Source: an uncultured Tateyamaria sp. (GTDB lineage Bacteria; Pseudomonadota; Alphaproteobacteria; Rhodobacterales; Rhodobacteraceae). From it: DNA of 64,000 nt. The notes under the pieces are model-generated. The model was not told where the DNA came from, did not search any database, and saw only the letters and a program-made list of their open reading frames with translations. Where the stretch lies: assembly GCF_947503705.1 (NCBI RefSeq), contig NZ_CANNES010000003.1, positions 1 to 64,000 of the forward strand, read 5' to 3'. Positions 45,201 through 53,357 of this stretch are shown here, piece after piece (positions within the stretch are counted from its first letter, which is position 1; every line of letters begins with the position of its first letter). A program made the position numbers and the translations under genes.

Positions 45201-45949
45201 ATTTCAACGGCACGGTTCTGGCGGCTGTGGTGGATGCGAGCGGCAACTGGTCGCTGGATATTCCGCCGACCCTGATCCCGGATGGCACCTATGACGCGGA
45301 AATCACCGTCATGGCCACCGACGCCGTCGGCAACACCGAAACCATCAGCGACACGCTGAGCATTGACACCGAGGCCCCCGAAGGCCCCGTCATTGCCAGC
45401 TATACCCGCGATGGCGACGGCGTGCGCGGCATCTCGACCGAGCAGAGCGATGGCGAGTTGAGCGTGTCGCAGGTCAATGCCGATGGCTCTATCACCGAAG
45501 TGCTGGGCACCCAGGTCGAGATTGATGCGCTGGGCGAAACCAACTTTGCCTTCCAGACCGATGTGCCGGATGGGTCGCACCTGATCGTGACGGCCGAGGA
45601 TGCAGCGGGCAACAGCCGTGGCACCTATGTGGTTCTGGACGACGAGAGCGCCAATTCCACCATCGATTTGGGCAATGCGGGCCTTGGCAATTACAATATC
45701 GACACCGTCGATCTGCAATTCGCCGAAGAGGCCAACCTGACAATCACCCAAGCCGAGCTGGTGGCCTTGTCGGATGACAGCAACACCCTGACCATCCACG
45801 GCGGCAGTGACGATACGGTGACCATCGCCGGTGCCATCCAGACGGGCAGCACCACGGTCGACGGCCAGACCTATGACATCTACAGCCTCGGCACCGAGGG
45901 TGTCGTGGTGTTGGATGATGACATCGTCGTTAACACGGCCATCGGCTAA
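42221..45949 (+). CDS. Large type I-secreted repeat adhesin (BapA-like)
   Basis: 1242 residues, no classical signal peptide. Residues 1-130 form a BapA-prefix-like head, followed by a Gly/Ala-rich hydrophobic stretch (140-167). Nine Ig-like repeats of about 97 residues follow, each ending in a (V/I)DT motif at about 270, 368, 465, 563, 660, 758, 855, 953 and 1049; within each the pattern ATDAAGNT or similar recurs. A tenth repeat is diverged. The C-terminal 100 residues hold the secretion signal expected for type I export. It is strongly acidic. Its secretion genes are directly downstream. Confidence 0.9.
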   Translation: MKAIDFVVRNDAGALQRGVVPEEGNTTVTLSSGQEISLNVRQTDLSSQNRSGDDLILTLVDGRTITLENYFNDVGEANRLFISSDGYLNEVAFVETTEGELYAQFGPTEQWGKWSPSDDLIYLGRTEVAQAATGADEEVSMLGAAILGGGSLLGLGGAAAVVGGVTLLDDGGGGTPAVPTVDDPDTTSDIGGDDVSTHVITVTGTGETGDTVEVTVGTSVVTTVIGEDGTWGVTLEGDTFPDDGTYESVVVVTHPDGETTTLDGPGVVIDTVGPEVAFTSGTDSFGHVVGGTELEGGLTLTGTGEVGATLEITIEGITRTTTVGEDGTWTATWQPGTLAEGEYSSTVTIVASDSFGNTTTVTDTVVIDTVVDVTINTSTVEIDGIINGEEASDGVTLTGTAQAGSTVVVTLAGVTHDAVVDADGNWSVDFAASEIAAGEYDAEVTAVATDAAGNTTTATGTVTVDTFVNALEITSTSGGSDGIISSAEITDGLVVTGLAEAGSTVVVTMGGATTTATVAADGSWSATFAASDIAAGTYSTEIVATATDAAGNTLSTTQTVDVDTDANVSINTDTVETDGVINGAEAADGVTLTGSADPGSSVMVTFGTVTHAATVAADGSWSVTFLASELPSGEYDATVTATATDVAGNTSTATGTVEVDTLVNALGFTSSAGGVDGTINQGEQAAGLVVTGVVEPGSSVLVQLGGATAMATVAADGSWTATFAGDQIPSGTYATDMVATATDAAGNTSSVTQSVSVDTQASILTINGPIEGDDLINAEEAADGVLLSGNADPGALVSVTMGGVTHQAVANSAGVWQAFYSANEIAPGTYQADIVATTTDAAGNTATATDTVMVDTHVDNLSVSADIIEGDNVISGAEATDGVIVTGTTEPGSTVFVTLGGVTVQAIVDANGNWQAPYTPEQVPGGEYMTEVSVTATDLAGNVATVTDTVQVDTLVNQLDIAETASDGVANAAEAREGINLGGQVEAGSTVMVDFNGTVLAAVVDASGNWSLDIPPTLIPDGTYDAEITVMATDAVGNTETISDTLSIDTEAPEGPVIASYTRDGDGVRGISTEQSDGELSVSQVNADGSITEVLGTQVEIDALGETNFAFQTDVPDGSHLIVTAEDAAGNSRGTYVVLDDESANSTIDLGNAGLGNYNIDTVDLQFAEEANLTITQAELVALSDDSNTLTIHGGSDDTVTIAGAIQTGSTTVDGQTYDIYSLGTEGVVVLDDDIVVNTAIG
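42758..45370 (+). repeat. Nine tandem Ig-like coding repeats of about 292 bp
   Basis: In-frame repeats in the adhesin gene. Units 3 to 8 are the most alike (shared phrases ATDAAGN and DPGS/EAGST), indicating duplication or gene conversion. Confidence 0.85.
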
Positions 45950-46090
45950 CAGGCTGAATAAAAACGAAACAATCACTGGGCAAGACCAACAACAAAAACA
46001 ATCGAGCATATACCAGAAGGATTGAGGCGCGGACCGGATACCCGCAACCGCGCCCACACCAAAAACGATAACCCGAAACGGGAACGGACT

Positions 46091-47419
46091 ATGGGGCAAG
46101 GCGGTTACAAGGTTGCGACACTGTGCGTCGCGGTGACATTTCAGGCGGGATGTCTGGCGGATCTGGGCGAACGCGGCGTCGTCGCGCGCATGAACACAGG
46201 CATCAATGCCGATCTGGGCGGACCCGCATTGTCGGCGCAGCCCACATCAAACGATATCGAATTGAACGCGCAGAGCCCGGTCATTCAGGGCCTGTTGGCC
46301 CGCCGCTCTGTCCTGCCGGAAGGCAGCGCTTATGATGAGGTGGCCACCGCCGTGCTGGCGGCCAATGCCCGTTCGGCAGAGACCGAGTTGCGCGCCGCCC
46401 GACTGCGGGCGGAGGCTGCCTCGAAAAACTGGTTGCCGACCATCGGCCCCAGCATCTCATTGAATTCATTGGGCGATATCATCTCGCAGATCGTTGTGGA
46501 TCAGGTGATCTATGACAACGGCCGCAAAAAGGGTGAACGTGCTTTTGCCAAGGCCGATGTCGAAGTGGCCGCCGTGGCCCTGGCCGAGGACACCAATGAC
46601 CGGGCCGCGACGGGCCTTGATCTGTATCTGACTGCCGCCGAAGGCCGCGAAACCCGCCGCCTGCACCGCGCGACCCTGCGCGACATGGAGCATTTCGCCT
46701 ATATCATGGGCGAGCGCGTAAAGGGTGGCGTGTCGGACATGTCCGACCTCAACGTGATCAACCAAAAGCTGGCCGAAATTCGTGCTGCCGTTGCGGCCAG
46801 CACCGAGATGGAGCAGACGGCCCTGGCCGAGTTGAATGCCATGTCCATTGCCCCTCTGGACGATGTGCGCGGTCTTGAAACCCTGGCCATCAGCGCCTCT
46901 GCCGCCCAGCCCCTGACCGTGTCCCGGGCGGAGGCGGAGAAAGAGCGCACCATCGCGCAGGCGCAGATTTCGCGCGCCAGCCAGTTGCCCGGCATCAGCG
47001 CCCAGGCCACCATCGGTGAAAATGGCGGTGCGGGGCTGACCGCCGGTGGTCCTGGCCTTGGCCTTGGCACCCGGGCACAGTTGCAATCCATTGAGGCCGC
47101 CAAGGAAGTCGCAGGCCGCAACGTGGCCCAGGCGAATGAGGATGCGAACCGGACCCTGCGCAAGCTGGAGGGCCAGGTGGCCGCCAAAGGCCGTCAGGCG
47201 GCAGAAGCGCGCGGCATGACCCAGCAGGCCAAGGCGAACCTGGACCTGTTTCAGGAACAATATGATGCGGGCCGCCGTCAGGTGATGGATGTGGTCGGCG
47301 TCTACGAGACCTTTGCCGCCCGCCAAGAGGCTGAAACGACACTGAAATTTGAGGCATTGCGTTTGCAGGTGGAATTGGCCCGCGTGCAGGGCGTGCTGGC
47401 GGATGGAGATCAGATTTGA
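46091..47419 (+). CDS. TolC-family outer-membrane component of type I secretion
   Basis: 442 residues. The N-terminus MGQGGYKVATLCVAVTFQAGCLAD looks like a signal ending in a lipobox-like AGC, though residue -3 is Gln rather than Leu. The body is alpha-helical with TolC-type phrases (VVDQVIYDNGRKKGERAFAKADVE; AKANLDLFQEQYDAGRRQVMDVV). It forms the outer-membrane tunnel for the adhesin. The start is set at 46091; an upstream TTG at 46022 is less plausible. Its stop overlaps the TTG start of the ABC gene. Confidence 0.88.
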   Translation: MGQGGYKVATLCVAVTFQAGCLADLGERGVVARMNTGINADLGGPALSAQPTSNDIELNAQSPVIQGLLARRSVLPEGSAYDEVATAVLAANARSAETELRAARLRAEAASKNWLPTIGPSISLNSLGDIISQIVVDQVIYDNGRKKGERAFAKADVEVAAVALAEDTNDRAATGLDLYLTAAEGRETRRLHRATLRDMEHFAYIMGERVKGGVSDMSDLNVINQKLAEIRAAVAASTEMEQTALAELNAMSIAPLDDVRGLETLAISASAAQPLTVSRAEAEKERTIAQAQISRASQLPGISAQATIGENGGAGLTAGGPGLGLGTRAQLQSIEAAKEVAGRNVAQANEDANRTLRKLEGQVAAKGRQAAEARGMTQQAKANLDLFQEQYDAGRRQVMDVVGVYETFAARQEAETTLKFEALRLQVELARVQGVLADGDQI

Positions 47420-49659
47420 CCCAGAAACGCCCCTTTACCCTGACCATCACCAACGGCAATCGCGCCCAGATCACTGCCGCGACCGTCAAGGACACGCCGA
47501 CGGCGGACAACTCGAACCTCTTTGAGGACCGCCTGCGCGCCCGCGCCGATCTGTCGGTGACCTATGCGGGCATTCTGGGGGTGGAGACCGCGCGGACGGA
47601 CATTTTCGACACTCTGCACGGAGCCACCAGCAAAGGTGCCAGCAACGCGGTTGAGGCAAATGCCATTGCGTCGGGCCTCAAGGCGCAGGGCCTGTTGGCC
47701 GAGGTCACCCATGTGCCCCATCTGACCCCCGATCTGTGGCCCGCCCTGGCCTATATGACCAGTGGGCAGGTGGTTTTGGTGCTGGACCAGTCGCGCGGCG
47801 ATCTGGTGATTTACGACAAGACCTGCACGGACAACCGCGCCCATGTGTCTGTGCAGGAATTCGCGCCCTTCTTTGCGGGTCTTGTGGTGCAGGCGGAGGC
47901 CCCTTTGGCGCGTGTGGCCGAGACGCACAAGACCGAGAGCAAACCGGCCCACTGGTTCTGGGGCGAGTTTTACCGTTTTCGCCGGGCCTTGGGCGAGATT
48001 GCGTTGGGCTCGTTCGTGGCCAACTTGCTGGCCGTCGCCGTGGCCCTGTTTTCCTTGCAGGTCTATGACCGCGTGATCCCGCATCAGTCAGAAGCGACCC
48101 TTTGGGTTCTGGCCGCAGGCGCCTGCCTGGCGCTGTTGATGGAGGCGTTCCTCAAGATCGCGCGCGCCCGTCTGATGGACGGGGCCGGGCGACAGGTCGA
48201 GTTGTCGGTGCTGTCGCTGTTGATGCAACGCGTAATCGGGATGCGCAGCGATTTGCGGGGGCATTCGCCCTCGATGACGTTCTCGGCCATGCGCGAATTT
48301 GGGTCGGTCCGCGAATTTTTCACCGCCTCGACCATCGGGACCATTGCCGACATTCCGTTTATCTTTGTCTTCCTGTTGCTGGTGGCGTCCATTGCCGGGC
48401 CTGTGGTCTGGGTGTTGATCCTGGGCGGTATTCTGATGCTGGTGCCGGGGTTCTTTTTGCAAAAGAAGATGTTGCGCCTGACGCAGGAAACCCAAGGGGC
48501 GTCGGCCAAGTCCTCGCGCTTGCTGCATGAGGCGATATTTGAGCGTGACACCGTGAAAACCCAGCGCGCCGAGGACCGGGTGATGCGCCTGTGGCAAGAG
48601 TTGACCACCCTGTCGGCAATGAAGTCGTCAGAGCAGCGGCGGCTGGCCTCTGTCCTGACCTTCTGGTCGCAGGGGATGCAGCAGATGACCTATGTGGCGG
48701 CGGTGATCGCGGGCACATACCTTGTTTTTGCCGGGCAGTTCACCGTGGGGTCGATCATTGCCGTGGGTATTCTGACCTCGCGCACCCTGGCACCGCTGAC
48801 CCAGTTGGCGGGCACGATGGCGCGGTGGGGGAACGTCAAGGCGGCGCTGGATGGCCTGGATGCGGTGGCCCTTGCCCCGCAGGATGTTGAGGCGGGTCGT
48901 ACCTATTTGCGCCGCGAAAAGCTGGAAGGGCATTTCGAGCTGCGCGAGGTGCAGTTTCAATATGATGAGGACGGCGCGCCGACGCTGGATATTCCTGCCG
49001 TGCAGATCATGCCCGGCCAGCGCGTTGCGGTTCTGGGGGCGAACGGGGCGGGCAAATCCTCGCTGCTCAAGCTGCTGTCGGGCGTCTATGCGCCGACCAA
49101 GGGGCGCATCCTGATTGACGGCACCGAGATGAGCCAGATCGAACCGCGCGACCTGCGCCGCCTTGTCGGTTATCTGGGCCAGGATGTGCGCCTCTTTTCG
49201 GGCACGCTGCGCGACAACCTGAACCTGACGATGCTGGAGCGGGATGATGACCGCCTTTATGCCGCGCTGGATTTTGCGGGGCTGGGGCCGTTTGTGAAAG
49301 GGCATCACAAGGGCCTTGATCTGGACATTCTGGATGGCGGTCAAGGGTTGAGCATCGGCCAGCGTCAATCCATTGGCTGGGCGCGGCTGTGGCTGCAAGA
49401 CCCCAAGATCTGCCTTTTGGATGAACCGACCGCGGCGTTGGACCAGACGCTGGAAAGCACGCTGGTCAGCCGTTTACAGACCTGGATGGAGGGCCGCACG
49501 GCCATCATTGCCACCCACCGCGTGCCGATCCTGTCGCTGACCAACCGCACGCTGATCCTGCAAAACGGGCGCATGACCATTGACGGCCCCCGCGACGAGG
49601 TTCTGGCCCATATCGGCAAGACCGGCGCGCCTGTGCCCGTGCGCGGTAAAATCGCATGA
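47416..49659 (+). CDS. Type I secretion ABC transporter with degenerate C39-like domain
   Basis: 747 residues, starting with TTG that overlaps the tolC stop. Residues 1-165 are a C39 peptidase-like fold without the catalytic Cys (AVEANAIASGLKAQGLLAEV), which recognises the substrate without cutting it. Six membrane helices follow, then the ATPase: Walker A GANGAGKSS at about 541, signature LSIGQRQSI (unusual Ile in place of Gly), Walker B CLLDEPTAALD and H-loop ATHR. It resembles LapB/LssB-type transporters. Confidence 0.92.
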   Translation: MTQKRPFTLTITNGNRAQITAATVKDTPTADNSNLFEDRLRARADLSVTYAGILGVETARTDIFDTLHGATSKGASNAVEANAIASGLKAQGLLAEVTHVPHLTPDLWPALAYMTSGQVVLVLDQSRGDLVIYDKTCTDNRAHVSVQEFAPFFAGLVVQAEAPLARVAETHKTESKPAHWFWGEFYRFRRALGEIALGSFVANLLAVAVALFSLQVYDRVIPHQSEATLWVLAAGACLALLMEAFLKIARARLMDGAGRQVELSVLSLLMQRVIGMRSDLRGHSPSMTFSAMREFGSVREFFTASTIGTIADIPFIFVFLLLVASIAGPVVWVLILGGILMLVPGFFLQKKMLRLTQETQGASAKSSRLLHEAIFERDTVKTQRAEDRVMRLWQELTTLSAMKSSEQRRLASVLTFWSQGMQQMTYVAAVIAGTYLVFAGQFTVGSIIAVGILTSRTLAPLTQLAGTMARWGNVKAALDGLDAVALAPQDVEAGRTYLRREKLEGHFELREVQFQYDEDGAPTLDIPAVQIMPGQRVAVLGANGAGKSSLLKLLSGVYAPTKGRILIDGTEMSQIEPRDLRRLVGYLGQDVRLFSGTLRDNLNLTMLERDDDRLYAALDFAGLGPFVKGHHKGLDLDILDGGQGLSIGQRQSIGWARLWLQDPKICLLDEPTAALDQTLESTLVSRLQTWMEGRTAIIATHRVPILSLTNRTLILQNGRMTIDGPRDEVLAHIGKTGAPVPVRGKIA

Positions 49660-50843
49660 GCGTGGCCCCCACCAATCTGGGTGCCCAGCTTGAAGGTGAA
49701 ATGCGCGGCCCGTCCTGGGTCATTTGGTTGAGCGTCGGTGCGGTGTTTGTCTTTGTCCTTTGGGCGGCCTTTGCCTGGGTGGACGAGATTGTGCGCGCGC
49801 AAGGCGAGATGATTTCGTCGTCGCGCCCGCAGATCATTCAGAACCTTGAGGGCGGCATTCTGGCCGAACTGGCCGTGGCCGAAGGCGACGTGGTCGAGCA
49901 GGGGGCCGTGTTGGCCCGCCTGCATGACACGAAATTCCAGAGCCAGGTCGACGATTTGCAGGACCAGATCACCGCGCTGGCCGTGCGCCAATTGCGCCTT
50001 GAGGCGGAACTGGCCGGGCAGTTTGATTTTGCCGTGCCGCAGGGCTTGGTGGGCCGTTTGGGCGGTCTGGTGGCCAGCGAACGGGCGCTGTTGCAGGCCC
50101 GTCAGTTGGATTTCGTGAGCCGCCGCGAAGGCGCGCAGCGGGTTCTGGATCAGGCGGCCAAGGAAAAGGACCTGTTGGAGGACCTTTTGGATCGCAAGAT
50201 CGTGGCCCTCATCGAAGTGACCCGCGCCCGCAAGGCCCATGCGGATGCGCGCATCAAGCTGGACGAGATCATCACCCAGACGGAACTGGAGCGCGCGCAG
50301 GCGTATTCAGACACACTCAAAGAATTGGGCACCCTTCGCCAGAATTTCAAAGCCGCGCAGGACCAGTTGCGGCGGACTGTGCTGTTGAGCCCCATGCGCG
50401 GGATCGTGAACAACCTGAGCGTGACGACCATTGGCGGCGTTGTGCGCCCGGGTGAAGAGATATTGCAGATCATCCCGCTGGATGAGGAACTGTTTGTAGA
50501 GGCGCGCGTGGCCCCCAAGGACATTGCCGGCGTGCGCGCGGGCCAGGAGGCGACCATCAAGCTGAGCGCTTATGATTATACGATCTATGGCTCGTTGAAG
50601 GGCCAGGTGCGGTTGATTTCGGCGGACACGTTCAAAGACGAGCGGGCCCGGGCGGCGGATGGCGATCCGCATTACAAGGTGACGCTGAGCGTGGACCGGT
50701 CGAACCTGACCGAGCGCCAGCGCGATGTGGCTTTCCGCCCCGGGATGCAGGCGGAGGTGGAGTTGCACACCGGCGAAAAGACGGTGTTGCAGTACCTGAT
50801 GAAGCCGCTGAACAAGTCGCGCGAGGCGTTCCGGGAGCCTTAG
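49656..50843 (+). CDS. HlyD-family membrane fusion protein of type I secretion
   Basis: 395 residues. A single inner-membrane helix lies near residues 25-45, followed by a long coiled-coil hairpin (50-260) and a beta-barrel with the HlyD signature (RAQGEMISSSRPQIIQNLEGG at about 50-70). It joins the ABC transporter to the TolC-like protein. Its ATG overlaps the ABC stop (ATGA). It completes the adhesin-TolC-ABC-HlyD operon. Confidence 0.92.
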   Translation: MSVAPTNLGAQLEGEMRGPSWVIWLSVGAVFVFVLWAAFAWVDEIVRAQGEMISSSRPQIIQNLEGGILAELAVAEGDVVEQGAVLARLHDTKFQSQVDDLQDQITALAVRQLRLEAELAGQFDFAVPQGLVGRLGGLVASERALLQARQLDFVSRREGAQRVLDQAAKEKDLLEDLLDRKIVALIEVTRARKAHADARIKLDEIITQTELERAQAYSDTLKELGTLRQNFKAAQDQLRRTVLLSPMRGIVNNLSVTTIGGVVRPGEEILQIIPLDEELFVEARVAPKDIAGVRAGQEATIKLSAYDYTIYGSLKGQVRLISADTFKDERARAADGDPHYKVTLSVDRSNLTERQRDVAFRPGMQAEVELHTGEKTVLQYLMKPLNKSREAFREP

Positions 50844-50891
50844 GGACGGATTAGGGCTATGACTGGAATGAGCCCGAGGCGGTCATTGCGA

Positions 50892-50921
50892 TTTTGTGCT
50901 GCGCGCGCACGCAGCACAAAA
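50892..50921. repeat. Perfect 12-bp inverted repeat at the island boundary
   Basis: TTTTGTGCTGCG (50892-50903) and CGCAGCACAAAA (50910-50921) enclose 6 nt. It lies in the convergent gap after the HlyD gene, at the edge of the AT-richer patch. No T run follows the stem, so it is not a typical terminator; an attachment-like or bidirectional stop role is possible. Confidence 0.75.
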
Positions 50922-50958
50922 ATTTCTGTAAGTGCTCAGTCTGGGACGCCGTTAATCT

Positions 50959-51276
50959 CTATCTTGAAAATATACGCACGACCATCGATGCGATGGAGAG
51001 GCTGCCGCAAATAGCTATGGTCAGGGTTGCCATACTAAGGTCAGTTTCCGCCCCGGTCTCAAAGACAGATGAAGCGTCCAGTCCAAGGATCGTTACAGAC
51101 AAGCGAACAAGTGTTCCCTGGCCGAAAGATGCAATGGCAACATATCCAGCAAACTCGGCAAATAACAGCGCAAGCGTGAAACACTTGTCTTTGCGCAGCA
51201 AAAAGATGGTTAGGAAGACGAACAAAAATAATAGCAAAGTTGTGATGCCAACGTAGTAGGCAAGTATCTGCTCCAT
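50959..51276 (-). CDS. Small membrane protein of the AT-rich patch
   Basis: 105 residues with about three hydrophobic segments (YYVGITTLLLFLFVFLTIF near the start; TLALLFAEFAGYVAIA; STA-rich end). Not recognised. Its ATG (MEQILAYY) lies 1 bp after the stop of the upstream gene, so the two are one unit; it could also start at 51312. Confidence 0.5.
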   Translation of the reverse strand: MEQILAYYVGITTLLLFLFVFLTIFLLRKDKCFTLALLFAEFAGYVAIASFGQGTLVRLSVTILGLDASSVFETGAETDLSMATLTIAICGSLSIASMVVRIFSR

Positions 51277-51277
51277 C

Positions 51278-51835
51278 TTAGTCGTCCCCAAAGAGCCATA
51301 TTGCTCCGACAAACAGGGTAACAGCTGATGATCCCAATGCGATATACGCAGGAATGTTTGTCATTGAAATGTTTGCGGTGATCGAAATGGGTTCAAACTG
51401 AACGAATTTTGCAAAGGCGATGCATCCAATAGCCACCAGCGCTAGCAGCGCAGAAGGTACAATAAAAGTAAGTAAATCATCTAACAAATAGCTAGTGCGC
51501 GATACAAAAGAGAAAGACTGCCTCGGAAAGAGTCTGGCTGCCGAACGCTCGTATTTTTCTTGTTCCCGTAGGCTGTTCTGGGCTTCAAATATCGTTTGCT
51601 TTATTAGATGTTCAACAAGCTCAGGCTCGAGTACCGCAACCTGTTTTAGGTAATTTTCAAATCGTTTGTCGACTTGGCTTGCAAGCGATGTCGGGTCACT
51701 AGAACGTGCAAAGCGTTCCAACAGCTTAACTTCCAGTCTTGCCTCTACCAGTTTTGTCAACAAGTCGCGGTCTCGTTCGTCTAGTAGGTCGTTTTCATGA
51801 AGGAGAAGACGAGCCTTGATTAATTCAATGTCCAT
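51278..51835 (-). CDS. Membrane protein with coiled-coil head
   Basis: 185 residues. Charged, helical N-terminal part (LLLHENDLLDERDRDLLTKL and EARLEVKLLERFAR), then two hydrophobic segments near the C-terminus (DDLLTFIVPSALLALVAIG and IPAYIALGSSAVTLFVGAIW). Family not recognised. GGGGG-AAG precedes the ATG at 51835. It overlaps the end of a short upstream frame (51825-52070). Confidence 0.5.
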   Translation of the reverse strand: MDIELIKARLLLHENDLLDERDRDLLTKLVEARLEVKLLERFARSSDPTSLASQVDKRFENYLKQVAVLEPELVEHLIKQTIFEAQNSLREQEKYERSAARLFPRQSFSFVSRTSYLLDDLLTFIVPSALLALVAIGCIAFAKFVQFEPISITANISMTNIPAYIALGSSAVTLFVGAIWLFGDD

Positions 51836-52070
51836 GCTTCCCCCTTTGGCCATTTGCCTTTGCATACTTACCTATCTTCACTGCAATAGACGAAGCTATA
51901 GCGATGGACCAACCCAAAATGCTCCTTTCAATGGCCTGATGCAAGACCTCGCAGACTACGCTGAAAGCAACTCCATTTGATTGAATATCTGCTTCAGGTT
52001 CGCCGTTGCTTTCATGGTATACCAACCCCCGACGGCACCGATGTGGGAAGGTGGGTCTGCGATGATCCAC
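51825..52070 (-). CDS. Possible small membrane protein
   Basis: A frame of up to 81 codons ending 11 bp inside the next gene. Its C-terminal half (VLHQAIERSILGWSIAIASS) is hydrophobic, then charged. The first ATG is unlikely as start and no ribosome-binding site is clear, so the gene is uncertain. Confidence 0.25.
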   Translation of the reverse strand: MDHRRPTFPHRCRRGLVYHESNGEPEADIQSNGVAFSVVCEVLHQAIERSILGWSIAIASSIAVKIGKYAKANGQRGKHGH

Positions 52071-52248
52071 AGAGGAGGACGGTCATCTCAGAGATTGTCA
52101 CGGCTGGCTCTGTCTGGCGAAGAGCGTGTTTTAAGGTACAGGGTTCAAATGCTGACCGTCGAGCAGTGTTGCGCGTGTACACCTTTCGTTTGGAAAATTG
52201 CTGCGTCAGCACAATGTCGGCAAAGTCCGCAAAGCCGACAGTCTTGCC
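52071..52248. other. Non-coding gap at the right edge of the AT-rich patch
   Basis: About 180 bp between the island and dtd without a gene. A segment resembling a tRNA T-arm (GGTTCAAATG) is present but no acceptor stem pairs with it. Confidence 0.3.
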
Positions 52249-52695
52249 TCAAACTCGATCCGTATCCAGCCAGATCGTGACGGGGCCTTCGTTTGTAAGG
52301 CTCACTGCCATCTCCGCGCCGAACGTGCCCGTTTGGGTGGGGATGTTCAGGTTCTTGAGGGCGGCTGCGAAGTGTTCGTAGAGGTGCTTGGCCTCGTCCG
52401 GTTTGGCGGCACCCGAGAAGCCGGGACGGTTGCCGCGTGATGTGTCGGCGGCGAGTGTGAATTGGCTGACGACCAGCGCCTCGCCCTCCGTTTGCGCGAG
52501 GCTGAGGTTCATTTTGCCCTGCCCGTCTTTGAAGAGCCGAAGTTTGGAGATTTTGAGGGCGAGGGCCTCGGCCGTGCCCTCGTCATCGCCGGGCATGGCG
52601 CAGACGAGGATCAGGAGGCCGGGGCCGCATTGGCCGACGACCTTGCCCTCGACCGAGACGGAGGCTTGCGTCACCCGTTGCAAGAGCGCCCTCAT
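52249..52695 (-). CDS. dtd: D-aminoacyl-tRNA deacylase
   Basis: 148-residue homodimeric enzyme that removes D-amino acids (and Gly from tRNA-Ala) from tRNA. The two active-site motifs are present: SQFTL (at about 76-80) and NEGPVT (at about 136-141, NxGPVT). Length matches the family. Its ATG overlaps the stop of the nitroreductase gene. Confidence 0.95.
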   Translation of the reverse strand: MRALLQRVTQASVSVEGKVVGQCGPGLLILVCAMPGDDEGTAEALALKISKLRLFKDGQGKMNLSLAQTEGEALVVSQFTLAADTSRGNRPGFSGAAKPDEAKHLYEHFAAALKNLNIPTQTGTFGAEMAVSLTNEGPVTIWLDTDRV

Positions 52696-53357
52696 GACCG
52701 CCAGTCCATCACGTCATCGACTTTTGCCCGCGCGGTGCGGAAGCTGTTGGCCGGATGGTCATTGTCTGCGTAACCAAAGGAGATCGCGCAGAGGATCAGC
52801 CGGTCGCTGGGGATGTCGAAATGCGCGCGCACGAACGGGGCCTGGGCCGCAATGGCCGCCTGGGGGATTGTGGCCACGCCGTGGGAGGCCGCAGCCAGGC
52901 AAAAGGCGGTGACAAAGCCGCCGGTGTCCATGGCGCCGTAAGCCCCCAGATCAGCAGGCGAGGTGACGATGGCCACGTGCGGTGCGCCGAAGAGACGGTA
53001 GTTTTCCATCATCTGCGCGGCGCCCGCGGCGCGGTCACCCTTGCCCACGCCCACGGCGTCATAAAGCTGAAAGCCGCAGGCGCGGCGGCGGCTGCCGTAT
53101 ACGCCCGGATAGCCCTTGGGCCATTCAAGATCGGGCGCGGGTGGCGTGGTGCTGGCGACGTCATACAGAGCGTCACGAAAGCGGTCCGTCTCGGCCCCTG
53201 CCGTCACGATCAGTTGCCAGGGTTGGGCGTTGCACCAACTGGGCACCTTTTGGGCGGTGGTGACGATCTGGGCCACGGTGGTCTGGGGCACGGGGTTTGC
53301 CAAAAACGCGCGGCAGGAAAAGCGGGCGTCAAGGAGCGCATCAAGGTCCTGCGTCAT
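52692..53357 (-). CDS. Nitroreductase family protein
   Basis: 221-residue FMN-dependent reductase. [20 protein letters not shown] at the start holds the Arg-rich FMN-binding motif; [15 protein letters not shown] and [17 protein letters not shown] are family signatures. It probably reduces quinones or nitro compounds with NAD(P)H. It starts inside the stop of the zinc-ribbon gene (ATGA); longer upstream readings are unrelated sequence. Confidence 0.9.
   Translation of the reverse strand: MTQDLDALLDARFSCRAFLANPVPQTTVAQIVTTAQKVPSWCNAQPWQLIVTAGAETDRFRDALYDVASTTPPAPDLEWPKGYPGVYGSRRRACGFQLYDAVGVGKGDRAAGAAQMMENYRLFGAPHVAIVTSPADLGAYGAMDTGGFVTAFCLAAASHGVATIPQAAIAAQAPFVRAHFDIPSDRLILCAISFGYADNDHPANSFRTARAKVDDVMDWRS

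Noticed and set aside
43250-46099. 949-codon open frame opposite the adhesin gene
   Set aside because: It mirrors the codon bias of the repeat gene, has a low-complexity His/Arg/Gly composition and no ribosome-binding site. The plus-strand adhesin with its repeats and operon partners is clearly the real gene.
50892-50921. Classical terminator after the HlyD gene
   Set aside because: The stem is perfect but the T and A runs are inside the stem and not after it on either strand, so it is listed as an inverted repeat instead.
52120-52200. tRNA-like segment
   Set aside because: A TTCAAAT loop resembling a T-arm is present, but its stem does not pair and no acceptor or anticodon arm can be drawn.
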